This document shows positions 1-5,304 of a stretch of DNA of 5,304 nucleotides, piece by piece; position 1 is the stretch's first letter; each line of letters begins with the position of its first letter. The DNA is taken from positions 5,889 to 11,192 of the forward strand of contig DDYK01000021.1 in assembly GCA_002347935.1 (NCBI GenBank), given 5' to 3'. The notes under the pieces were generated by a model. That model saw nothing but the letters and a program-made list of their open reading frames with translations, searched no databases and was not told where the DNA came from. A program made the position numbers and the translations under genes. Source of the stretch: Actinobacteria bacterium UBA2236 (GTDB lineage Bacteria > Actinomycetota > Actinomycetes > Nanopelagicales > Nanopelagicaceae).

Positions 1-45
1 GCGCGATACCGCGCGATCATCGACAAACTCGGCATCCGCCGTTAG
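1..45 (+). CDS. rpsO: 30S ribosomal protein S15, C-terminal end (partial)
   Basis: Reading from base 1 gives ARYRAIIDKLGIRR followed by a TAG stop at 43-45. This matches the conserved S15 tail (RYR-x-LI-x-KLG-x-RR). S15 is a primary 16S rRNA-binding protein of the small subunit platform. Only the last 14 codons are inside the window; the 5' part lies upstream. Position directly before pnp is the standard bacterial order rpsO-pnp and supports the call. The codons are strikingly C-ending (11 of 14 third positions are G or C) compared with the AT-leaning genes downstream, as expected for a highly expressed ribosomal gene. No hairpin plus U-run follows the stop, so read-through into pnp is plausible. 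Confidence 0.9.
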   Translation, partial: ARYRAIIDKLGIRR

Positions 46-79
46 TTTGCTGAACAATTAAATAATCAACCCAGCGCAT

Positions 80-156
80 CGCTAGAGGTTTGGTCCTCGG
101 TGGTGGCTTACGGATTTAAACAAGAATGCCGTTGGCTTCGATCGAAGATCCATTCT
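80..156 (+). promoter_or_regulatory. Candidate Actino-pnp cis-regulatory RNA in the pnp leader
   Basis: This is the structured part of the 152-base rpsO-pnp spacer. A G-rich block (85-107) stands out from the AT-rich surroundings. Seen by hand: hairpin 1 pairs GAGG 85-88 with CCTC 95-98 around a 6-base loop. Hairpin 2 pairs 106-113 (GCTTACGG) with 129-136 (CCGTTGGC), with one U-U mismatch and one G-U pair, around loop 114-128. The loop segment AGAATG 123-128 is complementary to CATTCT 151-156, which would make a pseudoknot, and CTTC 136-139 can pair with GAAG 144-147. Known: the Actino-pnp RNA motif lies upstream of actinobacterial exoribonuclease genes and is thought to serve feedback control of PNPase. 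The family assignment rests on location, lineage and appearance; no covariance model was run. The boundaries are approximate. Confidence 0.68.
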
Positions 157-190
157 CTATAAATATGCGTTCGGGTGTTAGAGAATAGGA
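149..190 (+). promoter_or_regulatory. Possible Shine-Dalgarno-sequestering hairpin before pnp
   Basis: ATTCTCTA at 152-159 is perfectly complementary to TAGAGAAT at 179-186 (8 bp). With A187 bulged out, TCC 149-151 can continue the helix by pairing with GGA 188-190, which is most of the pnp ribosome binding site. The left arm shares bases 151-156 with the AGAATG 123-128 pairing of the upstream element, so the two folds exclude each other. That layout suits an on/off translation switch, but it was found by eye and the energy has not been calculated. The loop is AU-rich and about 19 bases long, so the helix may be only marginally stable. Confidence 0.4.
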
Positions 191-191
191 G
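187..191 (+). promoter_or_regulatory. Ribosome binding site of pnp
   Basis: AGGAG ends six bases before the ATG at 198. It is the only good Shine-Dalgarno match near the start and fixes the pnp start codon. It lies partly inside the candidate sequestering helix. Confidence 0.85.
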
Positions 192-197
192 AGACCC

Positions 198-2405
198 ATG
201 GAGGGTCAAGACGTTAAGTCTGCCGCTGTCACAATTGACAACGGAAAATTTGGAAAACGAGAAATTCGTTTCGAAACCGGTCGCCTAGCGCGCCAAGCTG
301 CAGGAACTGCAGTTGTTTATCTAGATGATGAAACAATGTTGCTATCAGCAACTACTGCTTCAAAGTCACCTAAAGATCAATTCGATTTCTTCCCATTAAC
401 AGTTGATGTGGAAGAGCGTATGTACGCAGTTGGAAAGATTCCTGGATCATTTTTCCGCAGAGAAGGTCGTCCTTCCGAGGATGCAATTCTTACCTGCCGC
501 TTAATTGATCGTCCGCTACGACCTTCATTTATTAAGGGGCTGCGTAATGAAGTTCAAATCGTAGTAACTGTCATGGCCCTTGATCAGAATCATATGTATG
601 ACGTAATTGCTATTAATGCGGCATCTATGTCAACCCAATTAGCAGGACTGCCATTTTCAGGTCCAATTGGTGGCGTGCGTATCGCACTTATCGATGGACA
701 ATGGGTGGCTTTTCCAAACCATAGTGATCTAGAAAATGCCGTTTTTGATATGGTCGTTGCCGGAAGAATTGCTGGCGATGATGTTGCCATCATGATGGTT
801 GAAGCAGAAGCAACAGTTAAGACCATTGATTTGATTGGCTCTGGTGCTAGCGCACCAACTGAAGAAATCGTTGGTCAGGGACTTGAGGCTTCAAAGCCAT
901 TTATTCGTCAGCTCTGCCAAGCACAGATCGAACTAGCAAAAGTTGCTGCAAAGCCAACCGCTGAGTTCCCAGTATTTCTTGATTATCAAGATGATGCATT
1001 TGCAGCGGTTGAAAAAGCTGCAAAGAAAGAGCTTGATGCTGCGCTAAAGATTTCAGGCAAGCAAGAGCGTGAGACAGAGATTGAGAGACTATCTACTGAA
1101 GTTAAGCAATCACTTGCTGAGAGCTTTGTTGGTCGGGAGAAAGAAATTCCTGCAGCATTTCGCTCACTAACTAAGAAATTAGTTCGTCAGCGAGTCCTTC
1201 GCGAAAAGGTTCGCATCGATGGACGAGGACTTCGCGATATCAGACCACTTATTGCTGAAGTTGAAGTAGTTCCAAGAGTTCATGGTTCAGCCATATTTGA
1301 AAGAGGGGAGACCCAGATTCTGGGAATCACTACTTTAAATATGCTTAAGATGGAGCAACAGCTAGATACGCTAAATCCTGAAGACCACAAGCGTTATATG
1401 CATAACTACAACTTCCCCCCTTACTCAACTGGTGAGACTGGTCGAGTGGGATCGCCAAAGAGACGAGAAATTGGTCATGGAGCACTTGCTGAGCGAGCCC
1501 TCCTCCCAGTTCTTCCTGGGCGCCAGGAGTTTCCATATGCGATCAGACAAGTTTCTGAAGCACTTGGTTCAAATGGATCAACTTCCATGGGATCAGTATG
1601 TGCATCAACCCTCTCGCTATTAAATGCTGGAGTTCCGCTAAAGGCACCAGTTGCTGGAATTGCAATGGGCTTAATTTCCGATGATGTTGATGGCAAAGTG
1701 GAATATGTTGCCCTGACAGATATTTTGGGAGCAGAAGATGCTTTCGGCGATATGGACTTTAAAGTTGCTGGAACCAAAGACTTTGTAACCGCTCTTCAGT
1801 TAGATACTAAATTGGATGGAATTCCAGCTAGCGTTTTATCAGCAGCGCTTTTGCAAGCAAAAGAAGCTCGTCTTGCAATCTTAAAGGTGATGAATGAAGC
1901 CATTGATCGCCCAGATGATATGAACCCTCTTGCTCCAAGAATCATCTCAATTAAGATCCCAGTGGATCAGATTGGCGCCGTTATTGGACCTAAGGGCAAA
2001 GTAATCAATCAGATTCAAGAGGAGACCGGAGCTGAAATCTCTATTGAAGATGATGGAACAATCTTTATTGGCGCCACAAATGGCACAGCAGCAGATGCTG
2101 CTAAAGCTGCGATTCTCTCAATTGCTGATCCAAAGCTTCCTGAAATTGGAGAGCGATATAACGGAACTATCGTCAAACTTGCAACCTTCGGAGCTTTCGT
2201 AAATCTCCTTCCAGGAAAAGATGGCTTGCTACACATCTCGCAAATTCGCAAGATGCATGGCGGAAAGCGCATTGAAAACCTTGAAGATGTTATGAATGTT
2301 GGCGATAAGGTGGAAGTTGAAATTGGCGAGATTGACCCAAAGGGCAAGCTCTCGCTAATTCCAGTTTTAGATGAGAGCCAAAAGTCAGATACTGCTTCAG
2401 AGTAA
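198..2405 (+). CDS. pnp: Polyribonucleotide nucleotidyltransferase (PNPase, also annotated guanosine pentaphosphate synthetase I)
   Basis: A phosphate-dependent 3'-to-5' exoribonuclease and RNA-tailing enzyme, expected as a cytoplasmic homotrimer. The 735 residues are full length for actinobacteria. The first RNase PH core spans about 10-150, with the [10 protein letters not shown] loop at 85-94 and RLIDRPLRP behind it. An all-helical linker covers about 240-330. The second, catalytic RNase PH core starts at [11 protein letters not shown] (341-351) and carries [14 protein letters not shown] (422-435) and the phosphate-binding [12 protein letters not shown] (457-468). By the E. coli D486/D492/K494 spacing, the metal and catalytic residues are D514, D520 and K522. 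A KH domain has its GPKG loop at 597-600, and an S1 domain fills about 651-723. All key residues are present. The name GPSI reflects reported ppGpp-related activity in Streptomyces and is not shown here. It probably heads an operon with the next three genes. Confidence 0.98.
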   Translation: MEGQDVKSAAVTIDNGKFGKREIRFETGRLARQAAGTAVVYLDDETMLLSATTASKSPKDQFDFFPLTVDVEERMYAVGKIPGSFFRREGRPSEDAILTCRLIDRPLRPSFIKGLRNEVQIVVTVMALDQNHMYDVIAINAASMSTQLAGLPFSGPIGGVRIALIDGQWVAFPNHSDLENAVFDMVVAGRIAGDDVAIMMVEAEATVKTIDLIGSGASAPTEEIVGQGLEASKPFIRQLCQAQIELAKVAAKPTAEFPVFLDYQDDAFAAVEKAAKKELDAALKISGKQERETEIERLSTEVKQSLAESFVGREKEIPAAFRSLTKKLVRQRVLREKVRIDGRGLRDIRPLIAEVEVVPRVHGSAIFERGETQILGITTLNMLKMEQQLDTLNPEDHKRYMHNYNFPPYSTGETGRVGSPKRREIGHGALAERALLPVLPGRQEFPYAIRQVSEALGSNGSTSMGSVCASTLSLLNAGVPLKAPVAGIAMGLISDDVDGKVEYVALTDILGAEDAFGDMDFKVAGTKDFVTALQLDTKLDGIPASVLSAALLQAKEARLAILKVMNEAIDRPDDMNPLAPRIISIKIPVDQIGAVIGPKGKVINQIQEETGAEISIEDDGTIFIGATNGTAADAAKAAILSIADPKLPEIGERYNGTIVKLATFGAFVNLLPGKDGLLHISQIRKMHGGKRIENLEDVMNVGDKVEVEIGEIDPKGKLSLIPVLDESQKSDTASE

Positions 2406-2415
2406 GTGGAATTAA

Positions 2416-3693
2416 ATGACTGTGCGTAGGACCGTTCTTGCTAGCGGCCTACGCATCGTCACTGAAGAAATTCCTACAGTCCGCTCAGCCGCCTTTGGAA
2501 TCTGGGTCAATGTTGGATCCCGCGATGAGAGCTTAAAAGTTGCTGGAGCATCACACTTTCTAGAACACCTGTTGTTTAAAGGGACAAAACGTCGTAGCGC
2601 GCTTGAAATTTCATCTTCAATTGAAGCCGTCGGCGGCGAAATGAATGCTTTCACATCAAAGGAATACACCTGCTTTTATGCCAGGGTAATTGATAAAGAT
2701 CTTCCATTAGCCATTGATGTTATTTCAGATCTAATTACCTCATCTCTTGGTAAATCAAGCGATGTGGAGGCAGAGAGAAAAGTCGTACTAGAGGAGATCT
2801 CTATGCGCGATGATGATCCGGCAGATTTAGTTCATGAGTTATTTGCTGAGACTTTCTATGGCGACACCACACTTGGGCGCTCAATACTTGGCACTACTAA
2901 ATCAATAAAGTCACTTTCTAGAAGCGCAGTCTTTAACTACTATAAAAAGCGCTATCTACCAGAAGATATCGTGGTTGCAGTTGCTGGAAATATTAGGCAT
3001 CAGCAAGTTGTAGATCAGATCATTGCAGCGCTTTCAAGGGATGAATTCCTAGATCGAGCTGAGAAGAAATTTAATCTAAGACCAAGCCAGGAATTTAGTA
3101 GAAAGCCAAAGAGAAATATTGGGCTGATAAATAGAAAGACAGAGCAGGCTCACATAGTTCTTGGAATGCCAGGAGTAAATCGAGACGATAAAAGACGCTT
3201 TGCCATGGGAGTTTTATCTGCCGCACTTGGCGGGGGAATGTCCTCCAGGCTATTTCAAGAAATTAGAGAAAAGCGCGGTCTTGCTTACTCCGTCTATTCA
3301 TATGCTCAACAGTTTGCCGGAAGTGGCTTTCTTGCCCTCTATGCCGGATCTACTCCATCAAAGGCTGTTGAAGTCATAAAGATTATGCGCGGAGTTTTAG
3401 AAGATGTTGCAAGTAATGGACTAACAAATGAGGAATTAATTAAAGCTCAAGGAGCAGTTAGTGGCTCACTAGTCTTAGGCCAGGAAGATACGGGTTCTCG
3501 AATGAGCCGGATTGGAAAGAGCGAGCTGATCTATGGCCAGGTCTTAAGCTTTGATGAGATCCTTCGAGAGATTTCAGCCGTTGATAGCCCAGCCATTGCA
3601 AACCTAGCATCTGAGGTCTTGGGTTCTGCGCCGAGCCTTGCGATTGTGGGACCATTTGCCAAGCGTTCAATCTTTGAAAAGGCTATGAAGTAG
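2416..3693 (+). CDS. pepR: M16-family zinc metallopeptidase (insulinase/mitochondrial processing peptidase-like)
   Basis: A 425-residue M16B-type peptidase. The inverted zinc motif HFLEH (H47, E50, H51) holds two zinc ligands and the catalytic glutamate. E127 in VVLEEI lies 76 residues after H51, the usual place of the third ligand. The C-terminal half has the glycine-rich LGGGMSSRLF (271-280) and REKRGLAYSVYS, whose R287/Y291 fit the conserved Arg-Tyr pair that helps bind substrate. Both halves of the M16 fold are therefore in one chain; family members of this size usually dimerise. No signal peptide is visible, so it is predicted cytoplasmic. The natural substrate is unknown. The gene lies 10 bases after the pnp stop with only a weak GGA (2408-2410) ahead of the ATG, so translation may be coupled to pnp. 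The symbol follows the mycobacterial homologue next to gpsI. The fold and active site are secure; the biological role is not. Confidence 0.93.
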   Translation: MTVRRTVLASGLRIVTEEIPTVRSAAFGIWVNVGSRDESLKVAGASHFLEHLLFKGTKRRSALEISSSIEAVGGEMNAFTSKEYTCFYARVIDKDLPLAIDVISDLITSSLGKSSDVEAERKVVLEEISMRDDDPADLVHELFAETFYGDTTLGRSILGTTKSIKSLSRSAVFNYYKKRYLPEDIVVAVAGNIRHQQVVDQIIAALSRDEFLDRAEKKFNLRPSQEFSRKPKRNIGLINRKTEQAHIVLGMPGVNRDDKRRFAMGVLSAALGGGMSSRLFQEIREKRGLAYSVYSYAQQFAGSGFLALYAGSTPSKAVEVIKIMRGVLEDVASNGLTNEELIKAQGAVSGSLVLGQEDTGSRMSRIGKSELIYGQVLSFDEILREISAVDSPAIANLASEVLGSAPSLAIVGPFAKRSIFEKAMK

Positions 3694-3695
3694 AA

Positions 3696-3702
3696 GGTGG
3701 AG
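3696..3702 (+). promoter_or_regulatory. Ribosome binding site of dapB
   Basis: GGTGGAG lies three bases after the pepR stop, and its GGAG core ends five bases before the ATG at 3708. It supports this start for dapB. Confidence 0.75.
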
Positions 3703-3707
3703 AAGCG

Positions 3708-4454
3708 ATGAAGATTAAAGTCGCCGTTCTTGGCGCCAAGGGCCGTATGGGCACCGAGAGTGTAAAAGCTATCTCTGCTGCAGATGATCTGGAATTAGTC
3801 GCATCTCTTGACCTAGGTGATTCATTAGATTTATTAACGAGCACTGGCGCAAAGGTTGTTCTAGATTTTACTCATCCTGATTCTGTGATGAAGAATTTAG
3901 AGTATGCAATCAATAGTGGAATTAATGTAGTGGTAGGAACTACTGGTTTTGATAGCAAGAAAATAGAGGAAGTTAAAGCTCTGCTAGCTAAAAATCCTCA
4001 AGTTGGAGCAATAATTGCGCCAAACTTTGGCCTGGGGGCAGTATTAATGATGCAGTTTGCAGCAAAGGCTGCCACCTATTTTGAATCAGTTGAGATTATC
4101 GAACTGCATCATCCTGAAAAGGCAGATGCCCCTTCTGGAACTGCAACTAGAACTGCAGAATTAATCTCTGATGCCAGAGCGAAAGCCAAGAAGAGTGCTA
4201 TGCCTGATAAGACTAGTAGCGGACTTGCTGGAGCAAGAGGAGCCAAGGTTGGAGATGTTCCAATTCATTCGGTACGCCTCAGAGGTTTAGTTGCTCATCA
4301 AGAGGTTCTACTTGGAGATCAAGGCGAGACTCTCTCGATTAGACATGACTCAATAGATAGAAGTGGATTTATGCCTGGGGTACTACTTGCTATAAGAAGC
4401 GTATCGACAAGACCTGGTTTAACCTTTGGCCTTGAGAATCTGATGGAAATCTAG
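3708..4454 (+). CDS. dapB: 4-hydroxy-tetrahydrodipicolinate reductase
   Basis: Reduces 4-hydroxy-tetrahydrodipicolinate to tetrahydrodipicolinate with NAD(P)H in the diaminopimelate/lysine pathway, feeding both protein synthesis and peptidoglycan; cytoplasmic, a tetramer in the family. The N-terminal Rossmann motif is GAKGRMG (9-15), and D35 at the end of the second strand sits where an acidic residue contacts the NADH ribose. VVVGTTGF (74-81) and APNFGLG (104-110) follow. The signature ELHHPEKADAPSGTA (132-146) contains H134 (general acid/base), H135 and K138. The C-terminal GLVAHQEVLLGDQGETLSIRHDS stretch, interrupted here only by family-typical variation, returns to the Rossmann domain. 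At 248 residues it matches the short actinobacterial form rather than the roughly 273-residue E. coli enzyme. It starts 14 bases after pepR with a good ribosome binding site. No missing key residue was seen. Confidence 0.97.
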   Translation: MKIKVAVLGAKGRMGTESVKAISAADDLELVASLDLGDSLDLLTSTGAKVVLDFTHPDSVMKNLEYAINSGINVVVGTTGFDSKKIEEVKALLAKNPQVGAIIAPNFGLGAVLMMQFAAKAATYFESVEIIELHHPEKADAPSGTATRTAELISDARAKAKKSAMPDKTSSGLAGARGAKVGDVPIHSVRLRGLVAHQEVLLGDQGETLSIRHDSIDRSGFMPGVLLAIRSVSTRPGLTFGLENLMEI

Positions 4455-4458
4455 GAGG
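4453..4458 (+). promoter_or_regulatory. Ribosome binding site of the mycoredoxin gene
   Basis: A perfect AGGAGG overlaps the last two bases of the dapB TAG stop and ends five bases before a GTG at 4464. It decides in favour of the GTG start. The nearby ATG at 4462 is followed at once by TGA, and the next in-frame ATG (4482) has no ribosome binding site. Confidence 0.85.
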
Positions 4459-4463
4459 AAAAT

Positions 4464-4718
4464 GTGAGTACTTCAATAACAATGTATAGCGCAGATTGGT
4501 GTGGAGATTGCGTCAGATCTAAGAGATTGCTTGATTCACTTCAAGTTAGTTATGAAATCATTGATGTCGAATCAGTGCCTGGAGCATCAGAGAAAGTTAT
4601 AGAAATAAACGGCGGAATGCGTTCTATCCCAGTAATTCTCTTTCCTGATGGGACCCATCTAACGGAACCCTCCGATATTGATCTAAAAGCAAAGCTTGAA
4701 GCTTTAAAGATTATCTAG
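4464..4718 (+). CDS. mrx1: Mycoredoxin-like glutaredoxin-fold protein
   Basis: An 84-residue single-domain thioredoxin/glutaredoxin-fold protein, the same length as mycobacterial mycoredoxin-1. The redox motif WCGDC places C13 as the attacking cysteine and C16 as its partner. The cis-proline is P56 in RSIPVILF, and INGG (48-51) plus the LTEPS segment (66-70) resemble the thiol-binding side of mycoredoxins. Known role: Mrx1 reduces protein-mycothiol mixed disulfides using mycothiol. The middle residues are GD where M. tuberculosis Mrx1, as I recall it, has GY. No signal peptide or membrane segment, so cytosolic. The start is a GTG chosen by its strong AGGAGG, nine bases after dapB, which suggests joint transcription. 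A general glutaredoxin or NrdH-like role cannot be excluded, but the sequence resembles Mrx1 more. The stop overlaps the convergent azlD. Confidence 0.85.
   Translation: MSTSITMYSADWCGDCVRSKRLLDSLQVSYEIIDVESVPGASEKVIEINGGMRSIPVILFPDGTHLTEPSDIDLKAKLEALKII
4715..4718. other. CTAG shared by two convergent stop codons
   Basis: The plus-strand mycoredoxin gene ends with TAG at 4716-4718. The minus-strand azlD ends with TAG read from 4717 to 4715. The two genes overlap by four bases and there is no space for a dedicated terminator between them. Confidence 0.9.
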
Positions 4719-5020
4719 AGGTTATAAACTAGGGCAGAGCTTGCCGCAGCAAGCAACATCATTATTGGAAAGTTCGCTTTAAAACTTAATGCAATAGCAG
4801 CAACTAGTAGCCCTACAAGCCTGTGATCAATTACGACCTGCCGCTCAATTGTTAGCGCCTGTACAGCTACTAATGAGCTCAGTAGGGCGATAGGTATAAG
4901 TGCATTAATCCTTTGAATTACTGGTCTATTAAGAAGAGATTCTGGGATGCGATAGCCAAGATACTTCAACAGAAAGCAGATCAGAGACGAAACTAGGGTT
5001 GCAATCCATAACTGACTCAT
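4715..5020 (-). CDS. azlD: AzlD-family branched-chain amino acid transport protein
   Basis: A 101-residue, very hydrophobic protein with about four predicted membrane segments (roughly residues 3-20, 38-57, 67-81 and 84-99). The AzlD pattern is recognisable: an LLKYLGYRIPESL segment after helix 1, then the proline-containing helix INALIPIALLSSLVAVQAL, then a D-x-RLVGLLVAA-type helix. AzlD is the small partner of AzlC. Homologues in Corynebacterium (BrnE with BrnF) export isoleucine, leucine, valine and methionine across the inner membrane; the substrate here is inferred. The ATG at 5020-5018 overlaps the azlC stop in an ATGA, with a modest AGGG (5031-5028) seven bases upstream. This arrangement favours translational coupling and equal production of the two subunits. 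Confidence 0.9.
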   Translation of the reverse strand: MSQLWIATLVSSLICFLLKYLGYRIPESLLNRPVIQRINALIPIALLSSLVAVQALTIERQVVIDHRLVGLLVAAIALSFKANFPIMMLLAAASSALVYNL

Positions 5021-5304
5021 CGAGCTGCCCTACTTCCAAAAATTACTGCCAATAACACTGTTGCAATTATTGGAACTCCAGCTGGAACAAATGGAACTAA
5101 TATAAGCGCCAAAAGCGCAGCAGAGATGGCAAGCACTCGAGTTTTATTATCAGTAAGTCTTGGCCAGAGCAGTCCAAGAAATGCTGCGGGAACTACTGCA
5201 TCAAGACCCCACGCTGCAGGATCTCCAATTGCTCCAGCGCCGATGGCTCCAAGCAGAGTAAAGAGATTCCAGAAGAAATAAACTCCAATACCAGTTGCCC
5301 AGAA
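5017..5304 (-). CDS. azlC: AzlC-family branched-chain amino acid permease, C-terminal part (partial)
   Basis: The minus-strand frame is open from the window edge to TGA at 5019-5017 and encodes 95 residues; the N-terminal part lies beyond base 5304. It begins FWATGIGVYFFWN. It then contains GDPAAWGLDAVVPAAFLGLL followed by WPRL, the typical AzlC motif with a membrane-embedded aspartate and proline, and two further hydrophobic segments before a short SRAAR tail. AzlC proteins are usually about 230-250 residues, so less than half is seen. It is the larger subunit of the AzlCD exporter, and the overlap with azlD confirms the pair. Because this frame has no start inside the window, it is easily missed in an open-reading-frame scan. 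Confidence 0.9.
   Translation of the reverse strand, partial: FWATGIGVYFFWNLFTLLGAIGAGAIGDPAAWGLDAVVPAAFLGLLWPRLTDNKTRVLAISAALLALILVPFVPAGVPIIATVLLAVIFGSRAAR

Noticed and set aside
47..66. TTGCTG followed by AT-rich bases as a promoter after rpsO
   Set aside because: Spacing to any TA-rich hexamer is far too short or the hexamer is poor, so no promoter was called.
158..166. TATAAATAT before pnp as a promoter -10 element
   Set aside because: It does not fit TAnnnT in register, no -35 hexamer lies at about 17 bases upstream, and the bases are better explained as part of the leader RNA fold. A pnp promoter elsewhere cannot be excluded.
1475..1777. 100-codon minus-strand open frame inside pnp
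   Set aside because: It lies wholly antisense to the conserved catalytic core of PNPase, has no family resemblance and is a shadow of the real frame. The same holds for the minus frames at 590-826, 1345-1536 and 2015-2347, and the plus frame at 1432-1623.
2412..2669. Minus-strand frames over pepR (2412-2669 and 3458-3670)
   Set aside because: They are antisense to the zinc-site region and C-terminal domain of the M16 peptidase, with no recognisable domain; treated as shadows.
4691..4705. AAAGC-TTGAA-GCTTT hairpin near the end of the mycoredoxin gene as a terminator
   Set aside because: It is only a 5-bp, AU-rich stem inside the coding region, with no U-run after it on either strand.
198..4718. 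Search for a hidden novel system such as a defence, mobile or CRISPR module in the plus-strand run
   Set aside because: All four genes are recognisable conserved core genes with intact active sites. No inverted repeats, direct repeat arrays, integrase or transposase fragments were seen.

Overview
The window comes from a low-to-mid GC actinobacterium; hand counts of sample lines give about 40-50 % G+C. The lineage call rests on four things: the gene order rpsO-pnp-M16 peptidase-dapB, an actinobacterial-type polynucleotide phosphorylase, the short actinobacterial form of DapB, and a mycoredoxin-like protein (mycothiol-linked redox is an actinobacterial trait). The AT-leaning composition, compact genes and spacers of about 10 bases would fit a streamlined freshwater actinobacterium of the acI/Nanopelagicales kind. 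That placement is an inference and no taxonomic marker proves it.

Layout. Bases 1-45 are the last codons of rpsO (ribosomal protein S15). Bases 46-197 are a non-coding leader that looks like the Actino-pnp type of cis-regulatory RNA, with possible alternative pairings reaching the pnp ribosome binding site. A tight plus-strand run follows: pnp (198-2405), an M16 zinc peptidase pepR (2416-3693), dapB (3708-4454) and a mycoredoxin-like gene (4464-4718). The gaps are 10, 14 and 9 bases, so one transcript is likely. From the right edge a minus-strand pair runs toward it: azlC (C-terminal part, 5304-5017) and azlD (5020-4715), overlapping by ATGA. The two convergent runs overlap by four bases at a CTAG that supplies both stop codons.

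Functions. PNPase degrades and tails RNA and is probably controlled through its own leader. The M16 protein is a processing or degrading zinc protease that customarily sits next to pnp in actinobacteria. DapB makes tetrahydrodipicolinate for lysine and diaminopimelate (cell wall). The mycoredoxin would reduce mycothiol-mixed disulfides. AzlCD would export branched-chain amino acids, possibly also methionine.

The window is mostly conserved core genome. No mobile element, CRISPR array, tRNA or defence system is visible. The part most worth a second look is the pnp leader RNA; smaller points are the shared-stop convergent junction and the ATGTGA start-stop at the mycoredoxin start.
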